Assembly (NCBI GenBank): GCA_910577645.1
Contig: CAJTOL010000009.1
Location: 1 to 56,906, forward strand
DNA from: an uncultured Lachnospiraceae bacterium
GTDB lineage: Bacteria > Bacillota > Clostridia > Lachnospirales > Lachnospiraceae
Length of the DNA: 56,906 nt
Reading direction: 5' to 3'
Made by a program: the position numbers and the translations under genes
The notes under the pieces: model-generated
Databases searched by the model: none
What the model saw: the letters and a program-made list of their open reading frames with translations, nothing else
What the model was told of the DNA's origin: nothing
Shown here: positions 32,444 through 40,980 of the stretch, one piece after another
How positions within the stretch are numbered: position 1 is the stretch's first letter
Layout: each line of letters opens with the position of its first letter

Positions 32444-32770
32444 ATGAAAGATATTAATTCCATTGCCATTGAAGTTGTGATGAATGCCGGCGACGGACGG
32501 ATGAAGATTGATGAAGCTCTGGCCGCTATGGCGGACGGGGATCTTAACGGAGCCCAAGAGCTTCTTAAGGAGGCAGAAGCTCTTATTGTCAAGGCTCATA
32601 ATGCCCAGACCGAGGTAATACAGAGCCAGGTTAGCGGCGAAAGTATGGAGTATTCCCTGTTGTTTATCCATGCACAGGATACTTTAATGACTATTAACAC
32701 AGAATTGAGGATGACGAAAAAGCTACTTCCTATTGTAAAAATGTTGATGGAAAAAAAGGAGGAGAAATAG
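32444..32770 (+). CDS. PTS lactose/cellobiose-type EIIA
   Basis: A 108-residue helical EIIA. The active His76 lies in SLLFIHAQDTLMT. It receives phosphate from HPr and passes it to EIIB. ATG 32444 is preferred over the TTG at 32438. The stop lies one base before the glucosidase start codon. Confidence 0.92.
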   Translation: MKDINSIAIEVVMNAGDGRMKIDEALAAMADGDLNGAQELLKEAEALIVKAHNAQTEVIQSQVSGESMEYSLLFIHAQDTLMTINTELRMTKKLLPIVKMLMEKKEEK

Positions 32771-32771
32771 T

Positions 32772-34295
32772 ATGACAAAACCATTTCCAGATAATTTCCT
32801 ATGGGGCGGCTCCACTGCCGCCAACCAAATTGAAGGCGCTTGGAACGAGGGTGGAAGAGGACCTGCCACCTCCGACTTTGCAAGGCTTATCACAAAGGAA
32901 ATCCGTGATACAGAAGGGACTTTTGATGTTCATGTTCCCCACAATGCGGCTTCCAGAGAGATGGTTGAAGATATGAAGCTGCATCCGGAAAATTGGGAAC
33001 TTCCCAAACGGAGAGGCATCGATTTTTACCATACATATAAAGAAGATATTAAGCTGTTTGCGGAAATGGGATTTAAGGTTTTCCGCATGAGCATTTCCTG
33101 GTCCAGGATCTTCCCCAATGGTGATGACCCAACTCCCAATGAAGAAGGACTTAAATTTTATGATGATGTTTTTGACCAGCTTCACAAATATGGGATCGAG
33201 CCCTTGGTAACTCTTTCTCATTTTGATACGCCACTTCATCTGGCAGAAGTTTACAATGGTTTTGCCAGCCGCCATACTACCGATGCATTTGTCCGCTATG
33301 CGGAGACAGTTATGAGGCGTTACAAAGGGAAGGTGAAATATTGGCTGACCTTTAATGAGATTAACAATGTTCTGTCCAACCCCTTTACCAGCAGCGGCGT
33401 GATTATGGATGGAGCTCCTGAGCCCTGTACCTGCAATCCTTATCTGGGCAACTGGCAGCTGAAATTCCAGGCAGTGCATAATCAGTTTATTGCCAGCGCC
33501 CTGGCAGTGAAAAAGCTTCATGAGATTGATCCGGAGGCGAAAATGGGGAATATGCTGTGCCGTCTGGAGAACTATGCGGAAAGTCCCAGGCCTGAGGATC
33601 AGCTTCAGGTTATGTTTGAGGATCATTTTAACTGGTTCTTTACGGATGTACAGGCCGCCGGAGAATATCCCTATTATATGCAGCGGTTTTTCGATGAAAA
33701 TAACATCCATATTGAAATGGGACCTGATGACGAGAGGATTTTGAAAGAAGGGGCTGTTGATTTCATTACCATCAGCTATTATATGACCTACATTATGCGG
33801 TATAAAGGATCACCAGTGCCCCAGCCTACAGGTCGCCTTGTGTCTGACATTAAAAATCCGTATCTACCAAAGTCTGAGTGGGGATGGACCATTGACCCCA
33901 TTGGATTCCGTGTTACATTAAACCGCATTTATGATCGTTACCATAAGCCTATTTTTATCTCAGAAAACGGCCTGGGGGCTGTGGATAAGTTTGACGAGAA
34001 GGGACGTATTCAGGACGATTACCGCATTGATTATATGAAAGCCCATGTGGAGCAGATGCGGGAGGCTATTGCCGACGGAGTTGATGTCTTTGGCTATGCA
34101 TGGTGGGGACCTATTGACCTGGTTTCCTCCGGCACCTCGGAAATGACAAAGCGATATGGCATGATTTATGTGGATCAGGATGATTATGGCAATGGTAGCA
34201 AGAAGAGAAGTAAAAAGAAATCGTTCTATTATTATAAAAAGCTGATCGCTTCCAATGGGGCGGATCTGGAAAATGATGTAACCTTTGATGATTGA
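32772..34295 (+). CDS. 6-phospho-beta-glucosidase (GH1)
   Basis: A 507-residue intracellular glycosidase that splits the phosphorylated beta-glucoside imported by the PTS. Acid/base Glu196 is in TFNEINN and nucleophile Glu398 in FISENGLGA. SSGTSEMTKRYGMIYVD carries the Ser/Lys/Tyr set that binds the 6-phosphate, which favours phospho-sugars over free glucosides. It is somewhat longer than usual GH1 (about 475), with an insertion after residue 40. The exact sugar (cellobiose, lichenan fragments, arbutin) is not determined. Confidence 0.92.
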   Translation: MTKPFPDNFLWGGSTAANQIEGAWNEGGRGPATSDFARLITKEIRDTEGTFDVHVPHNAASREMVEDMKLHPENWELPKRRGIDFYHTYKEDIKLFAEMGFKVFRMSISWSRIFPNGDDPTPNEEGLKFYDDVFDQLHKYGIEPLVTLSHFDTPLHLAEVYNGFASRHTTDAFVRYAETVMRRYKGKVKYWLTFNEINNVLSNPFTSSGVIMDGAPEPCTCNPYLGNWQLKFQAVHNQFIASALAVKKLHEIDPEAKMGNMLCRLENYAESPRPEDQLQVMFEDHFNWFFTDVQAAGEYPYYMQRFFDENNIHIEMGPDDERILKEGAVDFITISYYMTYIMRYKGSPVPQPTGRLVSDIKNPYLPKSEWGWTIDPIGFRVTLNRIYDRYHKPIFISENGLGAVDKFDEKGRIQDDYRIDYMKAHVEQMREAIADGVDVFGYAWWGPIDLVSSGTSEMTKRYGMIYVDQDDYGNGSKKRSKKKSFYYYKKLIASNGADLENDVTFDD

Positions 34296-34320
34296 TAAAA
34301 AGTAAATAAAACAGAGTGTG

Positions 34321-34392
34321 AATCCCGAGGATGTTGCAAAATGAATAGAAAGTCCCTGATTTCATTTTGCAACATCCCCGGGATTTTTGATT
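34321..34392 (+). terminator. Strong terminator of the PTS operon
   Basis: Arms 34321-34345 and 34361-34385 pair over 25 positions with a single A-C mismatch, with a 15-nt loop, followed by TTTTT. Weak reading frames through this hairpin are not genes. Confidence 0.92.
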
Positions 34393-34397
34393 GCAGA

Positions 34398-34427
34398 GTA
34401 TATTCCCCGGAAACTTACGCATATACT
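34398..34427 (+). promoter_or_regulatory. SigE-like promoter of yqfC-yqfD
   Basis: GTATATT (34398-34404) fits the SigE -35 consensus exactly; after a 15-bp spacer comes CATATACT (34420-34427), the same -10 as at spoIVA. yqfC and yqfD are known members of the SigE regulon in Bacillus. Confidence 0.68.
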
Positions 34428-34455
34428 ATAAGAAATAAGCATACGGAAGTGGCGG

Positions 34456-34722
34456 ATGTTTTCAAACTCAAAAGAACTTTTGGTTACATCCTTAAAATTC
34501 CCCGGGGATGTAATAATGGGGGAGATGATGCTGTCCTTTGCAGGCCGCCAGGCTCTGCTGGTGGAAAATTATCGGACCATCTTGCTGTATACGGATCAAA
34601 CCATACGGCTCCAGGGAAAAAACTGCCGTCTCGCCGTCCACGGAAGCCGGCTGTCCATTCAATATTATACCAAAGAGGAGATGAAGATAACCGGGCAAAT
34701 CAAATCAGTAGAATTTGAATAG
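34456..34722 (+). CDS. yqfC: Sporulation protein YqfC
   Basis: An 88-residue protein of the YqfC/YabP family: LKFPGDVIMGEMMLSFAGRQALLVENYRTI followed by IRLQGKNCRLAVHGSRLSI. In Bacillus it is made in the mother cell under SigE; its molecular role is unclear. The ribosome binding site is weak (GGAAGTGG), and it overlaps no neighbour. yqfD follows 13 nt later. Confidence 0.87.
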   Translation: MFSNSKELLVTSLKFPGDVIMGEMMLSFAGRQALLVENYRTILLYTDQTIRLQGKNCRLAVHGSRLSIQYYTKEEMKITGQIKSVEFE

Positions 34723-34735
34723 GAGGGGCTGCCCC

Positions 34736-35968
34736 ATGTATTTAAAGATTATCCATGCCCTGAAGGGAGTGGTACAGGTACAGCTTACCGGTTTCTCGCC
34801 GGAAAGGTTTTTTAACCTGTGCAGCTCAGGGGGGATTGAAATATGGAATTTAGCCTATAAGGAGGGAACCTATTGGTTCTGTATGACTCTGCCGGACTTT
34901 TTTAAGATTCGGGCGTATGCCAGAAAAGCAAAGGTACGGCTCAGGGTAGCAGAAAAAAAAGGACTTCCTTTTTTTATGAACAAAAACCGGAAAAGAAAAC
35001 TGTATGGTGCAGGACTGGTAAGTTTTTTTGTGCTGCTGTATACCCTTTCTCTATTTATTTGGGACATTACCTTTCTCGGAAACTATCACTATACCGACAA
35101 CACTCTGACAAAATTTTTAAATGATCAGGGAATTGCCTGTGGCATTTTAAAGAAAGGGATTGATTGCGACCAACTGGAAGGAGTCATCAGAACCTATTTC
35201 CCGGAGATTACCTGGGTATCCGCCAGGGTATCCGGCACCCGTCTGATTATTCAGGTAAAGGAAAACGAAGTGTTGTCATCCATCGAAAAAAAGGAAGAGG
35301 TTCCCTGCGACATTGTAGCGGACTCCGGGGGAACTATTACCTACATGATCGTCCGATCCGGAATCCCTATGGTATCTGTGGGAGATACGGTAGAGCAAGG
35401 GCAGGTTCTCATAAGCGGGACGGTTCCGGTAACCAATGACAGTGAAGAAATAGTAGGGGTAAATCTGGTCTCTGCAGACGGAGACATCCGGGCCCAAAGC
35501 GTCTATTCCTATCGAAAGACCTTTCCCATTCTCCACACAGTAATCACAGACACCGGAAGAGTAAAAAAAGGGCTGATGGTAAAAGCCGGAAATTTTACCG
35601 CCAGACTGCTGATTCCGGATAAGAAAGACACCCTGTGGCGGACCGTTACAGAAGAGCGCCAGCTAAAGCTTTTCGGGGACTTTTATCTTCCGGTCTGGTG
35701 GGGGGAAATTACCTCAAAAGAAGCCGTTTCTTATGAAAGATATTATACCAGAGAAGAGATGGAAGCCATGGGAAATGAAATTCATAAGAATTTTTTACAT
35801 AATTTAAGTGAAAAGGGGGTACACATTATTGAAAATAATGTTAAAATACTAGAAGATGCATCTTTGTGCCATGTAGAGGGGGAAGTAATAGCAGAAGGCC
35901 CTATGGGAAGACCGGAAGAGATCTCTGAGAATCTGGCGCCAAAGACGGACAATGGCCCTGAGGCTTAA
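34736..35968 (+). CDS. yqfD: Sporulation protein YqfD
   Basis: A 410-residue mother-cell sporulation protein. A cytoplasmic N-terminal part (residues 1-80) precedes a transmembrane helix (about 86-108, GLVSFFVLLYTLSLFIW). A large outer domain follows with FLGNYHYTDNTLTKFLNDQGI, EITWVSARVSGTRLIIQVKENE and repeated beta-rich segments. ATG 34736 follows AGGAGGGG (34721-34728). The stop overlaps the start of the PhoH-like gene by 17 nt. Confidence 0.88.
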   Translation: MYLKIIHALKGVVQVQLTGFSPERFFNLCSSGGIEIWNLAYKEGTYWFCMTLPDFFKIRAYARKAKVRLRVAEKKGLPFFMNKNRKRKLYGAGLVSFFVLLYTLSLFIWDITFLGNYHYTDNTLTKFLNDQGIACGILKKGIDCDQLEGVIRTYFPEITWVSARVSGTRLIIQVKENEVLSSIEKKEEVPCDIVADSGGTITYMIVRSGIPMVSVGDTVEQGQVLISGTVPVTNDSEEIVGVNLVSADGDIRAQSVYSYRKTFPILHTVITDTGRVKKGLMVKAGNFTARLLIPDKKDTLWRTVTEERQLKLFGDFYLPVWWGEITSKEAVSYERYYTREEMEAMGNEIHKNFLHNLSEKGVHIIENNVKILEDASLCHVEGEVIAEGPMGRPEEISENLAPKTDNGPEA

Positions 35969-37010
35969 GGGCAGAAGAGCAAAGGAGCTTCAAAGCAGAA
36001 AAATGAGTATTATGGACACAATTATTGACATTCCAGCAGAACACGAAAGAAATGTATGCGGCCAGTTTGATTCATACTTAAAGAAGATTGAAAAAACCCT
36101 CCATGTTACCATGGTGGCCAGAGACGGCGCGATTAAAATTATTGGGCCAAAGGAAGCGATCAACCAGACCAAGGTGGTATTCCAGAATTTAATTGAGCTT
36201 TCAAAACGAGGAAATGCCATTACTGAACAGAATGTGGATTATGCCCTGGCCCTTTCCTTTACAGAAAGCAGCCACAAGATTTTGGAAATTGATGAGGATA
36301 TTATCTGCCGAACCATTGCCGGGCGTCCGGTTAAACCCAAGACCGTGGGCCAGAAAGAGTATGTGGATCAGATCCGAAAAAAAATGATTGTATTTGGAAT
36401 CGGGCCTGCAGGAACAGGAAAAACTTATCTTGCTATGGCCATGGCGATTCAGGCCTTTAAAAACGGGGAGGTAGGAAGGATTATTTTAACCCGTCCCGCT
36501 ATTGAGGCCGGAGAAAAGCTGGGATTTCTCCCGGGAGATCTCCAAAGCAAGATCGACCCCTACTTAAGGCCTCTCTATGATGCCCTTTATCAGATTATGG
36601 GGGCGGAAAGCTATCTTCATAATTCTGAAAAGGGGCTTATTGAGGTAGCTCCCTTAGCCTACATGAGAGGCCGAACCCTGGACAATGCCTATATTATTTT
36701 AGACGAGGCCCAAAACACCACACCGGCTCAGATGAAGATGTTTTTAACCCGCATTGGCTTTGGCTCCAAGGTCATTGTCACCGGGGATCAGACCCAGAAG
36801 GATCTGCCTGCGGGGACGGTGTCAGGCCTTGACACAGCAGTGAAAATTTTAAGAAAAATTGACGATATTGGATTCTGCTATCTGACCAACAGCGATGTGG
36901 TGCGCCACCCGCTGGTTCAGAAAATTGTACAGGCTTACGATGATTATGAGGCCAAAAACAAACCGGAAGACAAGCCGTTTTTCAAGGAGAAGCGAAAGAG
37001 GAGACCATGA
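35952..37010 (+). CDS. phoH: PhoH-like ATPase
   Basis: A 352-residue protein with an N-terminal KH-like part and a PhoH helicase-like ATPase domain. It has Walker A GPAGTGKT, Walker B IILDEAQNTT and TGDQTQKDLP. PhoH next to YbeY is a conserved pair linked to RNA processing. The start is uncertain: ATG 35952 has no clear ribosome binding site, while ATG 36003 (MSIMDTIIDIPAEHERN) looks like the family N-terminus but lies 16 nt from AAAGGAG. Confidence 0.9.
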   Translation: MALRLKGRRAKELQSRKMSIMDTIIDIPAEHERNVCGQFDSYLKKIEKTLHVTMVARDGAIKIIGPKEAINQTKVVFQNLIELSKRGNAITEQNVDYALALSFTESSHKILEIDEDIICRTIAGRPVKPKTVGQKEYVDQIRKKMIVFGIGPAGTGKTYLAMAMAIQAFKNGEVGRIILTRPAIEAGEKLGFLPGDLQSKIDPYLRPLYDALYQIMGAESYLHNSEKGLIEVAPLAYMRGRTLDNAYIILDEAQNTTPAQMKMFLTRIGFGSKVIVTGDQTQKDLPAGTVSGLDTAVKILRKIDDIGFCYLTNSDVVRHPLVQKIVQAYDDYEAKNKPEDKPFFKEKRKRRP

Positions 37011-37504
37011 CCATTACCATTGACTACGAAGCAGAAAAAAAACTGGAGATTTCCTGGGAGAAGATTATCCGGGACATTATAGAAGAAGCTCTCAACTATG
37101 AGGAATGTCCCTATGAGGCGGAGATCAATGTCCTTTTAACGGATAACCGGGAGATTCAGGTAATGAACCGGGAATACCGTCAAATAGACAGACCTACGGA
37201 TGTGCTGTCGTTTCCCATGATTGAGTATGAGACACCGTCAGATTTTTCCATGGTGGAGGAAGACTTTTGTGACTGTTTTAATCCGGAAAGCGGCGAGCTG
37301 ATGTTGGGGGATATTATCCTGTCAGTGAACAAGATTGAAGAACAGGCCCAGGCCTACGGCCATTCCATGGAGCGGGAGCTGGCATTTTTAGTGGCCCACA
37401 GTATGCTCCATTTATGCGGTTATGACCACATGGAGGAAGAAGAGCGCCTGATTATGGAAAAGAAACAGGAAGAAATATTACAGGAGAAGGGGTACGCAAG
37501 ATAA
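37007..37504 (+). CDS. ybeY: rRNA maturation RNase YbeY
   Basis: A 165-residue single-strand endoribonuclease acting in 16S rRNA maturation and ribosome quality control. The zinc motif is HSMLHLCGYDH near the C-terminus, and RPTDVLSFP is conserved upstream. It overlaps phoH by 4 nt (ATGA), and the lipoprotein gene starts at the base after its stop codon. Confidence 0.95.
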   Translation: MTITIDYEAEKKLEISWEKIIRDIIEEALNYEECPYEAEINVLLTDNREIQVMNREYRQIDRPTDVLSFPMIEYETPSDFSMVEEDFCDCFNPESGELMLGDIILSVNKIEEQAQAYGHSMERELAFLVAHSMLHLCGYDHMEEEERLIMEKKQEEILQEKGYAR

Positions 37505-38650
37505 ATGAAAAATCTTAGGAGGACAGCCTTACTGTGGGCCATTATGACGGCCCTGGGATTTAGTTTAGGGGGATGCAGGGGAAAATCCGTAGATGTCTCC
37601 GCCACTTTGGCGCCAGAGACTACAGAGGCGGAAACCACCAGAGCAGTAATCCAGATTACCCAGGAAACTACGGAGCCGGAGCCGCCGGAACCTGATTACT
37701 ATCTCCCGGAAGAGCGGGTTGAAGAGAACGGGAAAATCCGTAGCTTTCTCACCGGAGAGATGATTGATGCCAGCCAGGGAAACCGCAGGCCCGTGGCAGT
37801 GATGATGAGTAATGACAAGCAGGCCCTTCCCCAATATGGGATTAATCGGGCGGGAGTGGTTTATGAGGCTCCTGTAGAAGGAGATATGAATCGGTATATG
37901 GCCCTGATTGAGGATTTTGATGAGCTGGAAAGAATCGGATCCGTAAGAAGCTGCCGGACCTATTACACCTATTTTGCCAGGGAGTTTGAGGCCATTTATG
38001 TTCATTTCGGCCAGAGTACCTTTGCCAAGCCTTATCTGGGAAAGGTGGTGGCCAATATTAATGGCATCGAGGGCTTAGGCGGATCCGCCTTTTACAGAAG
38101 CAGCGATAAAAGGGCTCCTCATAATGCCTATACCAGTGGAAAGAGAATCCTTGATGTGTCAGAAAAGTTCCAGTATACCTGGGAGTATCCAGAGGATTAT
38201 CAGGGACATTACCGCTTTTCCAGAGGGACTGTTACCTTAGAGGATCGGCCTGGTGTTATGGATGCGAAAACCGCCTATCCGGGCTACAGGATGAACCAGG
38301 CAAAATTTGTTTATAATGAAGAGGACGGCCTGTATCACAGATATCAGTATGGAGACGTCCATTCTGGCGATGAGGGGCCTATTACCGTAAAAAATGTTCT
38401 GATTCAGTGGTGTGAATGGGGGCACTATGCCTCCACCCCTTATCTGAATATTAATGTACATACCGGTTCCGGCGGCTATTACGTTACCAACGGACATGCC
38501 GTTCCCATTACCTGGGAGAAAGACGGGGAATTTGGAGTTACCCGCTATTACGACCAGGATCATAATGAGATTATTTTAAATCCGGGAAAGACCTGGGTAT
38601 GCATCATTGCTACCACAGATGCCGCCCAGGCAGTAAAGATTGAAGGATAA
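37505..38650 (+). CDS. DUF3048 lipoprotein (YerB-like)
   Basis: A 381-residue lipoprotein: lipobox LGGC with Cys24, then a Thr/Glu/Pro linker to about residue 65. The two-part DUF3048 domain follows, with RPVAVMMSNDKQALPQYGINRAGVVYEA, IGSVRSCRTYYTYFA and HTGSGGYYVTNGHAVPITWEK. Function is unknown; YerB of Bacillus is the best-known member. It is translationally adjacent to ybeY (no gap). Confidence 0.85.
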   Translation: MKNLRRTALLWAIMTALGFSLGGCRGKSVDVSATLAPETTEAETTRAVIQITQETTEPEPPEPDYYLPEERVEENGKIRSFLTGEMIDASQGNRRPVAVMMSNDKQALPQYGINRAGVVYEAPVEGDMNRYMALIEDFDELERIGSVRSCRTYYTYFAREFEAIYVHFGQSTFAKPYLGKVVANINGIEGLGGSAFYRSSDKRAPHNAYTSGKRILDVSEKFQYTWEYPEDYQGHYRFSRGTVTLEDRPGVMDAKTAYPGYRMNQAKFVYNEEDGLYHRYQYGDVHSGDEGPITVKNVLIQWCEWGHYASTPYLNINVHTGSGGYYVTNGHAVPITWEKDGEFGVTRYYDQDHNEIILNPGKTWVCIIATTDAAQAVKIEG

Positions 38651-38677
38651 TGGAAAGAAGAAAGAGACTATTAGATT

Positions 38678-40357
38678 ATGCAGACTAGAAACACCAAAAG
38701 CTCCAAAGCACAAAATTTTGTTGTACAGGGAAGCATTTTGGCGGTTGCCGGCATTATTGTCCGGCTTATCGGAATGCTTTACCGGATTCCCCTGATTGAG
38801 ATTATCGGACAAGAGGGAAACGGTTATTATACTTCGGCCTTCAGCGTGTATTCTATTTTGCTGATTGTATCCTCCTACAGCCTTCCCACAGCGGTTTCCA
38901 AAATGGTAGCCGGACGGATTGCAGTAGGCCAATATAAAAACAGCCACCGGATTTTAAAGGCGGCCTTGATTTATGCCACGGTAGTAGGCGCGGCGGCAGC
39001 CCTGGTGCTGTGGCTGGGAGCGGATCTTTTTGCCCGGCTTTTGGGAATGCCTTTTTGCCGTATGGCCTTAAAATCCCTGGCCCCCACTGTATGGATTATG
39101 GCTTATCTGGGGGTTTTGCGAGGTTATTTCCAGGGGCACAGCACCATGGTCCCCACAGCCATTTCCCAGCTTTTAGAACAGATTGTCAATGCGGCTGTCA
39201 GCATTGGCGCGGCCAGCTTTTTAATGAAAAAAGGATTGGAGGCGGATCTGGTTTACGGGGAGACCCGATATTCCAGCGCCTTTGGCGCGGCAGGAGGAAC
39301 CATTGGAACCGGCGCAGGCGCGGCTATTGCCCTGTTCTTTTTCATTTTTATGCTTTTCAGCTACCGGCCTATTATGAGGCGTCAGTCCAGACGGGACAGA
39401 AGCGGACGTCTGGATTCTTACGGCAGGATTTCCCTGGTGCTTACCATTACTATCCTGCCTATTGTGTTAAGCAGTACTGTGTATAATATCAGCTCTGTGT
39501 TGGACAATTATCTGTTTGCAGAAGGTCTTCGGGCGGCAGGCCAGGAGGAGCAGATGGCGGAGCTTTGGGGAGTATTTGGGGAATATCACCTTTTGTTTAA
39601 TATTCCAGTGGCTCTGGCAAACTCTTTATCCTCCTCCCTGATCCCGTCCCTGGCCAATGCCGTAGCCATGCGGGACAGAAAGATGGTAATGAACAGAACC
39701 CGGACTGCAATCCGGTTTACTATGATTATTTCCATCCCTTCCGCTGTAGGTCTGGCGGTTTTGGCGGAGCCTATCTGCAACCTGCTGTTCGCCAGCCATG
39801 ATAACACCCTTTTAATTAAGCTTATGACGACAGGCTCGGCGGCGGTAGTATTCTTTTCCCTGTCCACCATGAGTAATGCGATTTTGCAGGGAAGCAATCA
39901 CATGAGCGCTCCCTTATACCACTCGGCTGCTGCTTTGATTCCCCACATCATTTCTCTGATTTTCTTTCAGCGGGTGATGAAGCTGGGGATATACAGCGTG
40001 GTGTATTCCAACATTTTGTTTGCCTTAGTGGTCTGTGTGCTCAACAGCCTGTCCATCCGCAAATTTCTCCGTTACCGTCAGGAATACAAAAAGACCTTTT
40101 TAATTCCCACAGCCTGTTCCGCGGTTATGGGGATTGTCTCTTATGGAATATACTTTGGCATCCACTCCCTGTTCCCCAATCACATGGCGGACAGCCGGAT
40201 GGGCTTAGCTGTGGCTGTAGGCCTGGCCATCTGTGGGGCAGTAGGGGTTTATGGCCTTTTACTCTTAAGATTCGGTGGATTTACTGACAGAGAATTGCGG
40301 GACATGCCTATGGGCTCCCGGATTTTGAGGGTGGCAAGGCGGCTTCATCTGATGTAA
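38678..40357 (+). CDS. SpoVB/MurJ-type oligosaccharide flippase
   Basis: A 559-residue MOP-superfamily membrane protein with about fourteen hydrophobic helices. Start QNFVVQGSILAVAGIIVRLIGMLYRIPL and IEIIGQEGNGYYTSAFSVYSILLIVSSYSLPTAV are typical of the SpoVB branch, which moves lipid-linked cell-wall or spore-cortex precursors. Assignment to SpoVB proper rather than a vegetative paralogue is not possible here. Confidence 0.85.
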   Translation: MQTRNTKSSKAQNFVVQGSILAVAGIIVRLIGMLYRIPLIEIIGQEGNGYYTSAFSVYSILLIVSSYSLPTAVSKMVAGRIAVGQYKNSHRILKAALIYATVVGAAAALVLWLGADLFARLLGMPFCRMALKSLAPTVWIMAYLGVLRGYFQGHSTMVPTAISQLLEQIVNAAVSIGAASFLMKKGLEADLVYGETRYSSAFGAAGGTIGTGAGAAIALFFFIFMLFSYRPIMRRQSRRDRSGRLDSYGRISLVLTITILPIVLSSTVYNISSVLDNYLFAEGLRAAGQEEQMAELWGVFGEYHLLFNIPVALANSLSSSLIPSLANAVAMRDRKMVMNRTRTAIRFTMIISIPSAVGLAVLAEPICNLLFASHDNTLLIKLMTTGSAAVVFFSLSTMSNAILQGSNHMSAPLYHSAAALIPHIISLIFFQRVMKLGIYSVVYSNILFALVVCVLNSLSIRKFLRYRQEYKKTFLIPTACSAVMGIVSYGIYFGIHSLFPNHMADSRMGLAVAVGLAICGAVGVYGLLLLRFGGFTDRELRDMPMGSRILRVARRLHLM

Positions 40358-40466
40358 AACCACTTGGTATTTCTCCTGGCTTAAAAGTTGCAGTGTGGGC
40401 TGGTCAGGGAAAAATGGATAATTTGACAAAGATAAGCAGATACTAGCTTTAGAAAGGAGGATTTCC

Positions 40467-40850
40467 ATGAAAAAGCTTGTATACTGCTTATGTTTATTTT
40501 TCGGAACCGGCCTGCTTTGCCTGACAGCCGCTCTTTTGGTAAAAAGCCCGGCTCCTATAGAAGAAACCAGATCCATACTCCCTACTGAGTCCCAAACCCG
40601 GCCTATGGATACCATTGTTATTAATCAGAAGAAAGTAGAACACACCTCCACAGCAGAGACGCTGCCTTACTGCCTGGTATCAGAAGATGGATTTTTGCTG
40701 GTGTTTCGCAAGGATCAGGATGACGTGTGCCTTTATACCCACATCCCTATTACGGATTTTCCAAAGGAAGAGCAGGACCGGCTGCGGGAAGGGATCTGGT
40801 TTTCCACTATGCCGGAAATTTACAGCTATCTGGAATCCTATACCAGTTAG
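40467..40850 (+). CDS. Small membrane-anchored protein with BofC-like C-terminal domain
   Basis: A 127-residue protein with a signal-anchor (residues 4-25, VYCLCLFFGTGLLCLTAALL), a short polar linker and a C-terminal domain of about 60 residues. The domain reads YCLVSEDGFLLVFRK .. CLYTHIPITDFPKEEQDRLREGI .. EIYSYLESY, resembling the C-terminal domain of BofC, an intermembrane-space inhibitor of SpoIVB signalling. AAAGGAGG precedes ATG 40467. Similarity is by eye only. Confidence 0.55.
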   Translation: MKKLVYCLCLFFGTGLLCLTAALLVKSPAPIEETRSILPTESQTRPMDTIVINQKKVEHTSTAETLPYCLVSEDGFLLVFRKDQDDVCLYTHIPITDFPKEEQDRLREGIWFSTMPEIYSYLESYTS

Positions 40851-40875
40851 TCTGCATTGATCCGCCCTGTTTTTC

Positions 40876-40906
40876 TGGAAAATCCGGTATAAGTGTGCTA
40901 TACTGG
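40876..40906 (+). promoter_or_regulatory. Possible promoter of the flavoprotein genes with overlapping palindrome
   Basis: TGGAAA (40876-40881), 17-bp spacer, TATACT (40899-40904). CCGGTATA (40884-40891) and TATACTGG (40899-40906) form a near-perfect inverted repeat that covers the -10, as a repressor site would. Confidence 0.4.
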
Positions 40907-40980
40907 TTACCGAATATCGATATGGCAGGGGACGCTAGGTGTCGCATGCCGGTTCATTATTAATATCAGGAGGTATCTCC

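Noticed and set aside
34341..34718. 125-codon open frame over the PTS terminator
   Set aside because: It starts inside a terminator hairpin, overlaps yqfC in another frame and has no protein-like composition.
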